DNA of 64,000 nucleotides. It comes from Microbulbifer flavimaris. Its GTDB lineage: Bacteria > Pseudomonadota > Gammaproteobacteria > Pseudomonadales > Cellvibrionaceae. The notes beneath the pieces are model-generated. The model saw only the letters and a program-made list of their open reading frames with translations. It ran no database searches and was not told the DNA's origin. Position 1 is the first letter of the stretch. The number at the start of each line of letters is the position of its first letter. Of this stretch, positions 28,439 through 36,712 are shown in pieces. Position numbers and translations under genes: made by a program. Location: positions 62,001-126,000 of the forward strand of contig NZ_LRFG02000004.1 of NCBI RefSeq assembly GCF_001641755.2, written 5' to 3'.

Positions 28439-29124
28439 CGCTGCGGTGCCTCACCAACCGAGCCCGGCTCACCCCAGCGGGGCAGCAGGCCCTGTTCGAC
28501 ACCCAGCTGATCCAGCAGCCGTGCGACCACGAAATCCACCAGGTCCTCCAGGGTCCGCGGCCGCTGGTAAAACCCGGGGCTTGCCGGCAGTACCATTGCA
28601 CCCATACGGGTCAACTTGAGCATGTTCTCCAGGTGAATCTCTGAATAAGGAGCCTCACGGGGGACCAGTATCAGCTGGCGGCGCTCTTTCAGGGCCACGT
28701 CAGCGGCCCGCTCGATCAGGTTGTTGGAGGCCCCACAGGCAATCGCGGACAGGGTGCCACCGCTCGCGGGGCAGATCACCATGCTGGCCGGACTGCCCGT
28801 GCCGGAGGCCACCGGCGAGAACCAGTCCCGCTTGCCGAATAGTTTCAGCTGGCCTTCTTTCGCATTGAAGCGGTCCGCCAGGAAAGCCACGACCGCAGTG
28901 TCGTCATCGTGCTGTGGCAACTGGCAGTCCGTCTCGGTGTCGATCACCACCCGCGCGGCATCGGATAACAACAGCCACACACGCACATCGGCAGCCAGCA
29001 GACACTGCAGCAGGCGCAGGCCGTACTGAGCCCCGGAGGCGCCGGTCATGGCGAGTGTGACGGTCTTGGAAAAAGCTGCTTCGGCCAATTCTGTCTCTAC
29101 CCGGGAGCCTGTTGTGCCCCTCAA
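28435..29124 (-). CDS. ubiX: Flavin prenyltransferase UbiX
   Basis: Makes prenylated FMN, cofactor of the UbiD decarboxylase in ubiquinone synthesis. The Rossmann-like start [18 protein letters not shown] and the conserved [30 protein letters not shown] and [10 protein letters not shown] segments are all present. Start is ambiguous: TTG at 29124 is the most upstream option and a second TTG at 29088 would give a family-typical N-terminus. There is a 4-bp overlap with the downstream SelW-like gene. mpl lies 52 bp upstream on the same strand. Confidence 0.94.
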   Translation of the reverse strand: MRGTTGSRVETELAEAAFSKTVTLAMTGASGAQYGLRLLQCLLAADVRVWLLLSDAARVVIDTETDCQLPQHDDDTAVVAFLADRFNAKEGQLKLFGKRDWFSPVASGTGSPASMVICPASGGTLSAIACGASNNLIERAADVALKERRQLILVPREAPYSEIHLENMLKLTRMGAMVLPASPGFYQRPRTLEDLVDFVVARLLDQLGVEQGLLPRWGEPGSVGEAPQR

Positions 29125-29176
29125 TCAAAAGCCCTGGTATTACAACCCGGGGTTTATAACAGCCTCCCCGGGCTCA

Positions 29177-30568
29177 TCAGGCCCCGGACGGATCGCGCTT
29201 CTGCTCCAGCACGGCCAGCAGCCGCTGGTGGATTCCGCCAAAGCCGCCGTTACTCATAACAACGATATGGGTACCGGGCTCGGCCAGATTGACCGCGGAT
29301 TCTACCCCAGCGTCGATGTTGTCGAAAATCTTTGCCGGTACACTGGAATGGTTAACCACATCGCCGAGGGACCAGTTCATGCCCTCCGGCTGATACCAGA
29401 GCACCAGGTCGGCGCCGGCACAGGCCCGTGACAGCTGATTCTGGTGGATACCCATACGCATGGTGTTGGAGCGCGGTTCAATCAGGGCAATGATCTTGTC
29501 CTGCCCCACCCTAGCCCGCAGGCCGTTGAGGGTGGACTCGATGGCGGTGGGGTGGTGGGCAAAATCGTCATAGACCCGCACGCCACCGACCTCTCCCAGG
29601 CATTCCATCCGCCGCTTGACTCCCTCAAAGCTGGCCAGCGCCTCGGCCGCCACCTCCGGGTCCACCCCCACGTGGCGGGCCGCCGCCATGGCGGCCAGGC
29701 CATTGCGCACATTGTGCATACCCGTGTGCGCCCACTGGACACGCGCGATCTCCGCGCCGCGGAACTGCACCGCAAAGGAACTGCCATCAGCGGCCACATC
29801 CACCGCACACCAGTCACCCAGGCGCACGCCATCCTCCGCCTCGGTAGCGAAACGCTGCACTTCGGTCCAGCAGCCCTGCTCCAGCACCTGCTCCACGTTG
29901 TCTTCGGCAGCGGCGACGATCAGGCCATTGCCCGGTACCGTGCGCACCAGGTGGTGGAACTGCCGCTGGATCGCAGCAAGGTCGGGGAAAATGTCCGCGT
30001 GATCGAACTCCAGGTTGTTGATAACCAGGGTCCGCGGCCGGTAGTGGACAAACTTGGAGCGCTTGTCGAAGAAGGCGGTGTCGTATTCGTCCGCCTCCAC
30101 TACGAAAAAGGAGCTTTCCCCAAGGCGGGCCGAGACGTCGAAATTGCGCGGCACGCCGCCGATCAGGAAGCCGGGTTTCATGCCGGCATGCTCGAGAACC
30201 CAGGCCAGCATGCTGGCCGTGGTGGTCTTGCCGTGGGTACCGGAGACCGCCAGCACCCAGCGCCCGCCCAGGAAGTGGTCGCACAGCCACTGGGCACCAG
30301 AAGTGTACGGCAGGCCCTGCTCCAAGACCGCCTCCACTGCCGGGTTCCCCCGCGACAGGGCATTGCCGATGATCACCAGGTCCGGGGCCGGCTCCAGCTG
30401 CGTGGGGTCGTAACCCTCGGTCAGCGCGATACCCGCCTGTTCCAGCTGGGTGCTCATGGGCGGATAGACATTGGCGTCGCTGCCGGTGACCTTGTGGCCC
30501 TCCGCGACCGCCAACTGGGCGAGACTGCCCATAAAAGTGCCGCAGATACCTAGAATGTGAATATGCAT
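29177..30568 (-). CDS. mpl: UDP-N-acetylmuramate:L-alanyl-gamma-D-glutamyl-meso-diaminopimelate ligase
   Basis: Murein tripeptide ligase that recycles peptidoglycan fragments. The 463-residue protein starts MHIHILGICGTFMGS (UDP-binding glycine region), has the ATP P-loop VSGTHGKTTTASM and DDFAHHPTAIESTL, the Mur ligase signature. Mpl-type N-terminus distinguishes it from MurC. The ATG at 30568 was chosen for family alignment; the upstream in-frame extension would run into the divergent phosphofructokinase promoter. Confidence 0.96.
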   Translation of the reverse strand: MHIHILGICGTFMGSLAQLAVAEGHKVTGSDANVYPPMSTQLEQAGIALTEGYDPTQLEPAPDLVIIGNALSRGNPAVEAVLEQGLPYTSGAQWLCDHFLGGRWVLAVSGTHGKTTTASMLAWVLEHAGMKPGFLIGGVPRNFDVSARLGESSFFVVEADEYDTAFFDKRSKFVHYRPRTLVINNLEFDHADIFPDLAAIQRQFHHLVRTVPGNGLIVAAAEDNVEQVLEQGCWTEVQRFATEAEDGVRLGDWCAVDVAADGSSFAVQFRGAEIARVQWAHTGMHNVRNGLAAMAAARHVGVDPEVAAEALASFEGVKRRMECLGEVGGVRVYDDFAHHPTAIESTLNGLRARVGQDKIIALIEPRSNTMRMGIHQNQLSRACAGADLVLWYQPEGMNWSLGDVVNHSSVPAKIFDNIDAGVESAVNLAEPGTHIVVMSNGGFGGIHQRLLAVLEQKRDPSGA

Positions 30569-30732
30569 AGGGGTGTCGAAAGCTCCTCTCAATGGCCGCA
30601 AGCTTACCATGTGGCCACATATTAGACCCGGAACAGGCACACCCCGAGCGTGCAGAGTCGGTGCATTTACGCCCTGATTCCATTAGACTCCGCCCCCGAA
30701 ATTGCCAGCCTCAACCCCCCTGCAGGATGACC

Positions 30733-31995
30733 ATGTCGAAAAAGAACGCCTTTTACGCCCAATCCGGCGGCGTTACCGCCGTTATCAACGCCTCTGCCTG
30801 TGGCGTGATCGAAGCAGCTCGCGAACACAGCGACAAAATCGGTCACGTGTATGCCGGGCGCAACGGTATCCTGGGCGCCCTGCACGAAGAGCTGATCGAT
30901 GTGAACCAGGAGGACGTCGAGACCATTGCGGCCCTGCGCCACACCCCTTCCGGCGCATTTGGTTCCTGCCGCTACAAGCTGAAAAGCCTTGAAGAAAACC
31001 GCGCAGAATACGAGCGCCTGATCGAGGTGTTCAAGGCCCACGATATCGGCTATTTCTTCTATAACGGCGGCGGCGACTCCGCCGACACCTGCCTGAAGGT
31101 TTCCCAGCTCTCCGAAACCATGGGCTACCCGATCCAGGCGATCCACATCCCCAAGACCGTCGATAATGACCTGCCCCACACCGACAACTGCCCGGGCTTT
31201 GGCTCCGTGGCCAAGTATGTGGCGGTCTCCACCATGGAAGCAGCACTGGACGTGGCCTCCATGTGCGCCACCTCCACCAAGGTATTCATTCTCGAGGTCA
31301 TGGGTCGCCATGCCGGCTGGATCGCGGCCGCGGGCGCACTGGCCCAGCAGCAGGAAGGGGATGCGCCCCACATCATCCTGTTCCCGGAAGTGGCGTTCGA
31401 CAAAGAGAAGTTCCTGAAGAAAGTACAGGACACCGTGGCCGAAAAGGGCTATTGCGTGATCGTGGCTTCGGAGGGTGCCCAGTACGCCGACGGCACTTTC
31501 CTGGCCGACGCCGGCACCACCGACGCCTTCGGTCACAAGCAGCTGGGTGGCGTTGCCCCGACCCTGGCCAACATGGTCAAGGATGAGCTGGGTCTGAAAT
31601 ATCACTGGGCACTGGCCGACTACCTGCAGCGCGCCGCCCGCCATATTGCCTCCGCCACTGACGTCTCCCAGGCCTATGCCGTTGGCCGCGCCGCAGTCGA
31701 AATGGCCCTAGATGGCAAAAATGCCATCATGCCCTGTATCGTCCGCGACCAGGGGCCGGAATACGGCTGGTCAGTGGGCGAAGCACCGCTGTCCGAGGTG
31801 GCCAATGTGGAAAAGATGATGCCGAAGGAATACATCAGCGAAGATGGATTCGGCATCACCCAGGCTGGCCGCGACTACTTGCTGCCGCTGATCCAGGGCG
31901 AGGACTACCCGCCATTCAAGAATGGTGTGCCGCAGTATGCGAAGTTGAAGAAGGTGCTGGTGGACAAGAAACTGCAAGACACCTTCAAGGGTTAA
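30733..31995 (+). CDS. pfp: Diphosphate-dependent 6-phosphofructokinase
   Basis: A 420-residue phosphofructokinase. Substrate motifs YAQSGGVTAVINAS, HIPKTVDNDLPHTDNCPGFG and EVMGRHAGWIAA are present. Two determinants point to pyrophosphate rather than ATP: Asp at the position of E. coli Gly104 (in NGGGDSADT) and Lys at the position of Gly124 (PKTVDND). The ATG at 30733 has AGGA five bases upstream; an ATG two codons earlier is also possible. Reversible PPi-linked glycolysis/gluconeogenesis is the expected role. Confidence 0.92.
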   Translation: MSKKNAFYAQSGGVTAVINASACGVIEAAREHSDKIGHVYAGRNGILGALHEELIDVNQEDVETIAALRHTPSGAFGSCRYKLKSLEENRAEYERLIEVFKAHDIGYFFYNGGGDSADTCLKVSQLSETMGYPIQAIHIPKTVDNDLPHTDNCPGFGSVAKYVAVSTMEAALDVASMCATSTKVFILEVMGRHAGWIAAAGALAQQQEGDAPHIILFPEVAFDKEKFLKKVQDTVAEKGYCVIVASEGAQYADGTFLADAGTTDAFGHKQLGGVAPTLANMVKDELGLKYHWALADYLQRAARHIASATDVSQAYAVGRAAVEMALDGKNAIMPCIVRDQGPEYGWSVGEAPLSEVANVEKMMPKEYISEDGFGITQAGRDYLLPLIQGEDYPPFKNGVPQYAKLKKVLVDKKLQDTFKG

Positions 31996-32075
31996 GCGAC
32001 AGGTCCTCTCGATCTTTCAAAAGCTGCCGTCGCGTACCGTTGCCCGCCTAACGAACCTGGTGGGCGGTGCCGCTA

Positions 32076-32169
32076 CCGGGTATAGCTTTGTGAGACACGC
32101 CGTAAACCCCTCCCTGGGGGCTCTGCACCGCCATCCGTGGCGGTGAAGGTCTCACAAAGCTATACCCGG
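32076..32169. repeat. Structured intergenic repeat, copy 3 (opposite orientation)
   Basis: Perfect 21-bp arms (32076-32096 and 32149-32169), extendable imperfectly about 15 bp outward. Inside lie the conserved tract (ACACGC...GGGGGCTC, 32096-32122) and a 7-bp inner hairpin CACCGCC/GGCGGTG with loop ATCCGT. Read on the plus strand it aligns with the minus strand of copies 1 and 2. It lies between the converging phosphofructokinase and luciferase-like genes, where it could also act as a transcript-end structure. Confidence 0.85.
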
Positions 32170-32236
32170 CATCGCCACCTTCGCGGGAGGTTCAACTGAC
32201 CCAACAACATTGTGCTCTCTGCGATTTCTTTTAACT

Positions 32237-33241
32237 TTAGCGCTCCTCGCCCACGCGCTCTGCCAGGATTTCCCCGGCGATACGGAACGATTTTAACCGC
32301 GCGGCGTGATCGTACATGGCCCCGGTCACGATAAGCTCGTCGACCCCGGTCCGCGCGAGAAATCGATCGATCCACGCCGCCACGCTCTCCCGATCCCCCA
32401 CCGCAGTCTCTGCCAGGGCCTGTGCCACCTGCTTTCGCTCCATTGCCGGACCGATGCTTTCCGGGTCATCCACTGGCGGCTTGAGCGGCCCCGGAGTACC
32501 GCGACGCAGGGCGATAAACTGCTGCTCGATAGATGTCATCAGCCGCCGCGCTTCTGCACCCGTTTCCGCGGCAAACACATTGATCGCCGCCGCCGCGTAG
32601 GGTTTCTGCAGATATTCCGAGGGTTCGAAACGCTCGCGGTACAGGTGCAGGGCCTGATCCAGCATCGCCGGGGCAAAATGCGAGGCAAATGCGAACGGCA
32701 GGCCCAGTGCCGCTGCCAATTGGGCACTGTAAAGACTGGAACCCAATAGCCAGACCGGTACTTTCAATCCTTCACCGGGTACTGCCTGCACCTTTTGCCC
32801 GGGTTGTGCGGGCGCAAAATAGTGCAGCAGCTCCTGCACATCCTCGGGAAAATGATCGGCAGCGGTAGTGGGATCGCGCCGAAGCGCCATCATGGTGGCA
32901 CCGTCAGTACCGGGTGCCCGACCCAGACCAAGGTCCACCCGACCCGGATAGACAGCGGCGAGGGTCCCGAACTGCTCGGCGATCACCAGCGGTGCGTGAT
33001 TGGGCAACATCACACCGCCGGCAGCGACACGAATTCTCTCTGTGCCCGCCGCGATATAACCCAGCGCCACCGCCGTAGCCGCACTGGCAACACCCGCCAT
33101 ATTGTGGTGCTCCGCCATCCAGAAGCGCCGATAGCCGAAGCGCTCTGCATGCTGTGCCAGCTCGAGGGAATTGCGCAGAGCGCGACTCGCATCTCCATCT
33201 TCGGTGATTGGGGACAGATCGAGGAGGGAATAAGTTTGCAC
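32237..33241 (-). CDS. LLM-class flavin-dependent oxidoreductase (luciferase-like)
   Basis: A 334-residue bacterial-luciferase-like monooxygenase fold protein. Family motifs are [36 protein letters not shown] and the [14 protein letters not shown] segment. It resembles the widespread MsnO8/YhbW-type group, whose physiological substrates are mostly unknown. GTG start at 33241. It stands alone, with a 229-bp gap to msrA upstream. Confidence 0.9.
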   Translation of the reverse strand: MQTYSLLDLSPITEDGDASRALRNSLELAQHAERFGYRRFWMAEHHNMAGVASAATAVALGYIAAGTERIRVAAGGVMLPNHAPLVIAEQFGTLAAVYPGRVDLGLGRAPGTDGATMMALRRDPTTAADHFPEDVQELLHYFAPAQPGQKVQAVPGEGLKVPVWLLGSSLYSAQLAAALGLPFAFASHFAPAMLDQALHLYRERFEPSEYLQKPYAAAAINVFAAETGAEARRLMTSIEQQFIALRRGTPGPLKPPVDDPESIGPAMERKQVAQALAETAVGDRESVAAWIDRFLARTGVDELIVTGAMYDHAARLKSFRIAGEILAERVGEER

Positions 33242-33419
33242 AAGAGCTCCCGGCGGCTTGAAGAGAATCCCTGAAGGCAGATAAAGCGGGCAATACAGGC
33301 TAACTTGCCGGGCACCTCAATTTCAAAGACAACGGAAAACACACCGCCAGGGAACCCAACCGCGGGCTTTCAGAAAAAGAGCCACCTATCGGAATGCCAC
33401 TCCCCACAACAGGGCACGT

Positions 33420-33447
33420 AAAAAAAACGAGCCTGTTGACTCGTTTT
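33420..33447 (-). terminator. Rho-independent terminator of msrA
   Basis: Stem AAAACGAG/CTCGTTTT (33424-33431, 33440-33447) runs into a T-tract on the minus strand, 24 bp past the msrA stop. Confidence 0.85.
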
Positions 33448-33470
33448 CGTACTTTCGGTGAGATCGGAGG

Positions 33471-34070
33471 TTACGAGTCCTGACTGCCCCATACTTCCTC
33501 TAACCTCTGGTCCCGCCCACAGCGGTACCGGTAGTACTTGTAACGGACCGGATTGCGCTGGTAGTAATCCTGGTGATAGCGCTCTGCCGGATAGAAGGTC
33601 GCCTCTGGCACGACCTGAGTGGCGATGGACTTGCCCAGCTGCTGTGCTACTCGCTGCTTGCTCGCCTCCGCCAGCCGCTTCTCTTCGGCATTGCCGTAAA
33701 AAACCGCACTCCGGTAATGGTCACCGCGATCACAGAACTGGCCGCCGCCATCCAGCGGATCCACATTTTTCCAGAACACATCCAGCAACTGCTGGTAACT
33801 GATTTTGTCGGCGTCATAGGTGATCTGCACCACCTCGGCGTGACCGGTACCACCACCGGAGACCTGCTCATAGGTTGGGTTAGGCACCTTGCCGCCGCTG
33901 TAGCCAGAGGTAGTCTTGAGCACACCATCGAGTTTGTCGTAGGGCGGTTCCATGCACCAGAAACAGCCGCCGGCAAAAACGGCGGTCTGAATATTCCCGT
34001 CCGACTCCTGGGCACTGACCAGCGCCGCCATGGTTAGCAGCCCAATTGCAATCAGCCTGCGCATCTTCAC
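33471..34070 (-). CDS. msrA: Peptide-methionine (S)-S-oxide reductase, exported
   Basis: Repairs oxidised methionine. The catalytic motif FAGGCFWCMEPPYDKL holds the nucleophilic Cys, followed by TTSGYSGG and GGGTGHAEVVQI. Unlike cytoplasmic MsrA, this 199-residue version begins with a clear Sec signal peptide (MKMRRLIAIGLLTMAALVSA), so it should act in the periplasm, where a thioredoxin-like donor would be needed. No MsrB domain is fused. Confidence 0.93.
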   Translation of the reverse strand: MKMRRLIAIGLLTMAALVSAQESDGNIQTAVFAGGCFWCMEPPYDKLDGVLKTTSGYSGGKVPNPTYEQVSGGGTGHAEVVQITYDADKISYQQLLDVFWKNVDPLDGGGQFCDRGDHYRSAVFYGNAEEKRLAEASKQRVAQQLGKSIATQVVPEATFYPAERYHQDYYQRNPVRYKYYRYRCGRDQRLEEVWGSQDS

Positions 34071-34115
34071 CTCCAGTTCGCTCTTTTCCTGTTTGTCTGT
34101 ATACGCGCAGAATTG

Positions 34116-35291
34116 TTACAGGTTCAGTGCGCCACTGCAGGCACGGGAAAAGATATCCCGATAAGCCGCGGCATCGAAAGGGATCGGGTTACTGCCAGCG
34201 GAGGGATCGACTGCCGCCATCTCCCCCACTCTTTGCGCCTGCGCACTATCGATGTCGATTTCCCCGAGGCTGTTGGGAATACCGATCATCTCCCGCAACG
34301 CCAGCACCCAGTGCAGAACGGCATCCACCCCCGATCCGTCCAGATCCAGGTAACGGGCCAGACGCACCATGGGCTCACCGATAACTTCACGATTGGCCTG
34401 CAGCACATAGGGCATCAATATCGCGTTGATGGTGCCGTGATGCTTGTCGTACAGGGCGCCGATCGGATGGGCCAGTGCGTGCATTGCACCGAGGCCGCGC
34501 TGGAAAGCAGTAGCGCCCATACTCGAGGCCACCAGCATTTGCTGCCGAGCCTCCAGGTCACTGCCATCCGCCACAGCCCTCGGCAGGTATTCCTTGACCA
34601 ACCGGATACCCTCGAGGGCGATACCTTCCGCCATGGGGTGAAATGCGGGTGCGCAGAAGGCCTCCAGGTTGTGTGACAGGGCATCCATGCCAGTAGCGGC
34701 AGTGATGGCAGAGGGAAGTCCCAGCGTCAGCTCCGGGTCCAGGATCACGGTGGCCGGGAGCATCTTGGGATGAAAGATGATGCGCTTGAGCTGCGCTTCC
34801 TCATCGGTGATCACGGACGAGCGCCCCACCTCGGATCCGGTGCCTGCTGTCGTTGGCACGGCGACCACCGGCACCATGCCGGACTCGTCAACTCGCAGGA
34901 AATTGTCCCCCACATCCTCAAAGTCCCAGATGGGCCGACGCTGCCCCACCATCAGCGCGATGGCCTTGCCCGCATCCAGTGCCGAGCCACCGCCCATGGC
35001 AATGACGCCATCGTGCCACCCGACCCGCAGCGCCTCGACACCATCCGCGACATTTTTCCCGTTGGGATTACCTTTGACACTGCTGAAAAGCCCCACCTTC
35101 AGGCCAGCCGCTGAGCAGAGCCCCATCGCCCGTTCCACCATCGGCAGATCTGCGAGCCCCGGGTCCGTCACCAACAGGGGGGCGCGAATACCCAGCGCCA
35201 CACAGGTATCGGCGAGGTCGGTGATGCGGCCCGGCCCGACGCGCATCGCCGTCGGGTAGTTCCAGTTATTGTGAAAACGTTGAGTATCCAT
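34116..35291 (-). CDS. Iron-containing alcohol dehydrogenase
   Basis: A 391-residue group III (Fe-dependent) alcohol dehydrogenase. NAD-binding GGGSALDAGKAIAL and the metal-binding set D/H/H/H are visible in TGMDALSHNLEAFCAP and ALAHPIGALYDKHHGTINA. It is the last gene of a three-gene operon with an aldehyde dehydrogenase (13-bp gap) and a glutamine-synthetase-like ligase upstream. A step oxidising an alcohol carried on a gamma-glutamylated amine is inferred from that context. Confidence 0.9.
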   Translation of the reverse strand: MDTQRFHNNWNYPTAMRVGPGRITDLADTCVALGIRAPLLVTDPGLADLPMVERAMGLCSAAGLKVGLFSSVKGNPNGKNVADGVEALRVGWHDGVIAMGGGSALDAGKAIALMVGQRRPIWDFEDVGDNFLRVDESGMVPVVAVPTTAGTGSEVGRSSVITDEEAQLKRIIFHPKMLPATVILDPELTLGLPSAITAATGMDALSHNLEAFCAPAFHPMAEGIALEGIRLVKEYLPRAVADGSDLEARQQMLVASSMGATAFQRGLGAMHALAHPIGALYDKHHGTINAILMPYVLQANREVIGEPMVRLARYLDLDGSGVDAVLHWVLALREMIGIPNSLGEIDIDSAQAQRVGEMAAVDPSAGSNPIPFDAAAYRDIFSRACSGALNL

Positions 35292-35304
35292 AGCTATCAG
35301 AGGC

Positions 35305-36693
35305 CTAGGGCCGCTTCTTCAGGTGGAAAGATTTGGGACGGGTCAGATGTTCGTAACCAACAGTGGAAAGTGTGCAACCGCGGCCGGACTGTTTGACGCC
35401 CGTCCAGGCCAGAGCCGGGTCCAGATAGTCGCAGCGGTTCAGTAACACGGTACCGGTTTGCAAGCGCTCACCGATGGTCCTCGCAGCATCGATGTCCCGA
35501 CTGTAGATGGCGCTGGTAAGGCCGAAGTCACTGTCATTCATCAGTGCAATCGCCTCTTCATCATCTCGCACCGGCTGCACCCCCAGCACCGGGCCAAAGG
35601 ATTCCTCCCGCATCACCCGCATCTCGTGATTCACTTCGGTCAGAAGCTGCGGCGCCAGGTAGGGCGTACCCGGGCGATCCGCGGGAAAAGCCACCGGATC
35701 GATATGGGCGCGTGCGCCGGCGGAAAGCGCCTCGTCGATCTGCCCGCGCACAAAGTCTGCGGCGGCAGTGCGCACTAGCGGCCCCAGTGTGGTATCCGCT
35801 TCATCCGGGCGGCCAAGACGATAATCCTTTACCAGCGCCACGGCCCGTTGCACGAAGTCGTCAAAAAGGCTCTCGTGCACATAGAGCCGCTCGATGCCGC
35901 AGCAGGACTGCCCGGAATTGAAATAGGCCCCATCCACCACACTGGCCACGGAAGCCTCCAGATCAGCATCCGCGCGAACGTAGGCGGGATCCTTGCCTCC
36001 CAGTTCGAGCCCCACATGGATGAAACGCCCGGCAGCTACACGCTCAACCATGGCACCGCCGGGCACCGAGCCAGTAAAAGCGACGTGGTTGATTTCCGGC
36101 GCACTGATAAGGCGTTCTGTGTTGCCGTGACTCAGGTGTAAATACTGGATAACCCCGGCTGGCAAACCGGCCTCGATGAACGCTTCCACCATCCGCTCGG
36201 CACAAAGCGGCGTCTGGGCCGAGTGCTTGAGTATCACCGCATTACCGGCCAGCAGAGCGGGCACCACCGCATTCACTGCAGTCAGGTAGGGGTAATTCCA
36301 CGGTGCAATCACCAGCGAAATGCCCAGTGGTTCGCGGCGGATAAAGCGCTCGAAGCCCTCTTTTTCCGGCAGCCGGATATCCGCCAGCGCAGCTTCGGCA
36401 ATGTCCGCCATATAGTGAGCGCGCTCGGCAAAGCCGAGTATCTCGCCACTGGCAAACCGAATCGGCCGCCCCATCATCCAGGTGAGTTCCGGCCCCAGCT
36501 CTTCCTTGCGGTCGACAAAAATTTCCACCGCCCTGCGCACCAGTGCCACCCGATCCGCCAGCGGCGTGTTACGCCAGAAAGGCTGGGCACGGACGGCAGC
36601 ATCCAGTGCCTGGCGGATATCCCCCTCCGCAGCCAGGGGGCGCTCGACGTAAAGGGAACCATCAACCGGCGACAGGCATTGCAGGGTGGTCAT
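35305..36693 (-). CDS. Aldehyde dehydrogenase
   Basis: A 462-residue NAD(P)-dependent aldehyde dehydrogenase, slightly short for the family. APWNYPYL with the conserved Asn, LELGGKDPAYV with the general-base Glu, and GQSCCGIER with the catalytic Cys are intact. Middle gene of the ligase–ALDH–ADH operon (19 bp after the glutamine-synthetase-like gene). The specific substrate is unknown; a gamma-glutamyl-amino aldehyde would fit the context. Confidence 0.91.
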   Translation of the reverse strand: MTTLQCLSPVDGSLYVERPLAAEGDIRQALDAAVRAQPFWRNTPLADRVALVRRAVEIFVDRKEELGPELTWMMGRPIRFASGEILGFAERAHYMADIAEAALADIRLPEKEGFERFIRREPLGISLVIAPWNYPYLTAVNAVVPALLAGNAVILKHSAQTPLCAERMVEAFIEAGLPAGVIQYLHLSHGNTERLISAPEINHVAFTGSVPGGAMVERVAAGRFIHVGLELGGKDPAYVRADADLEASVASVVDGAYFNSGQSCCGIERLYVHESLFDDFVQRAVALVKDYRLGRPDEADTTLGPLVRTAAADFVRGQIDEALSAGARAHIDPVAFPADRPGTPYLAPQLLTEVNHEMRVMREESFGPVLGVQPVRDDEEAIALMNDSDFGLTSAIYSRDIDAARTIGERLQTGTVLLNRCDYLDPALAWTGVKQSGRGCTLSTVGYEHLTRPKSFHLKKRP

Positions 36694-36712
36694 GGAGGGG
36701 CCTCGCGGGTGA

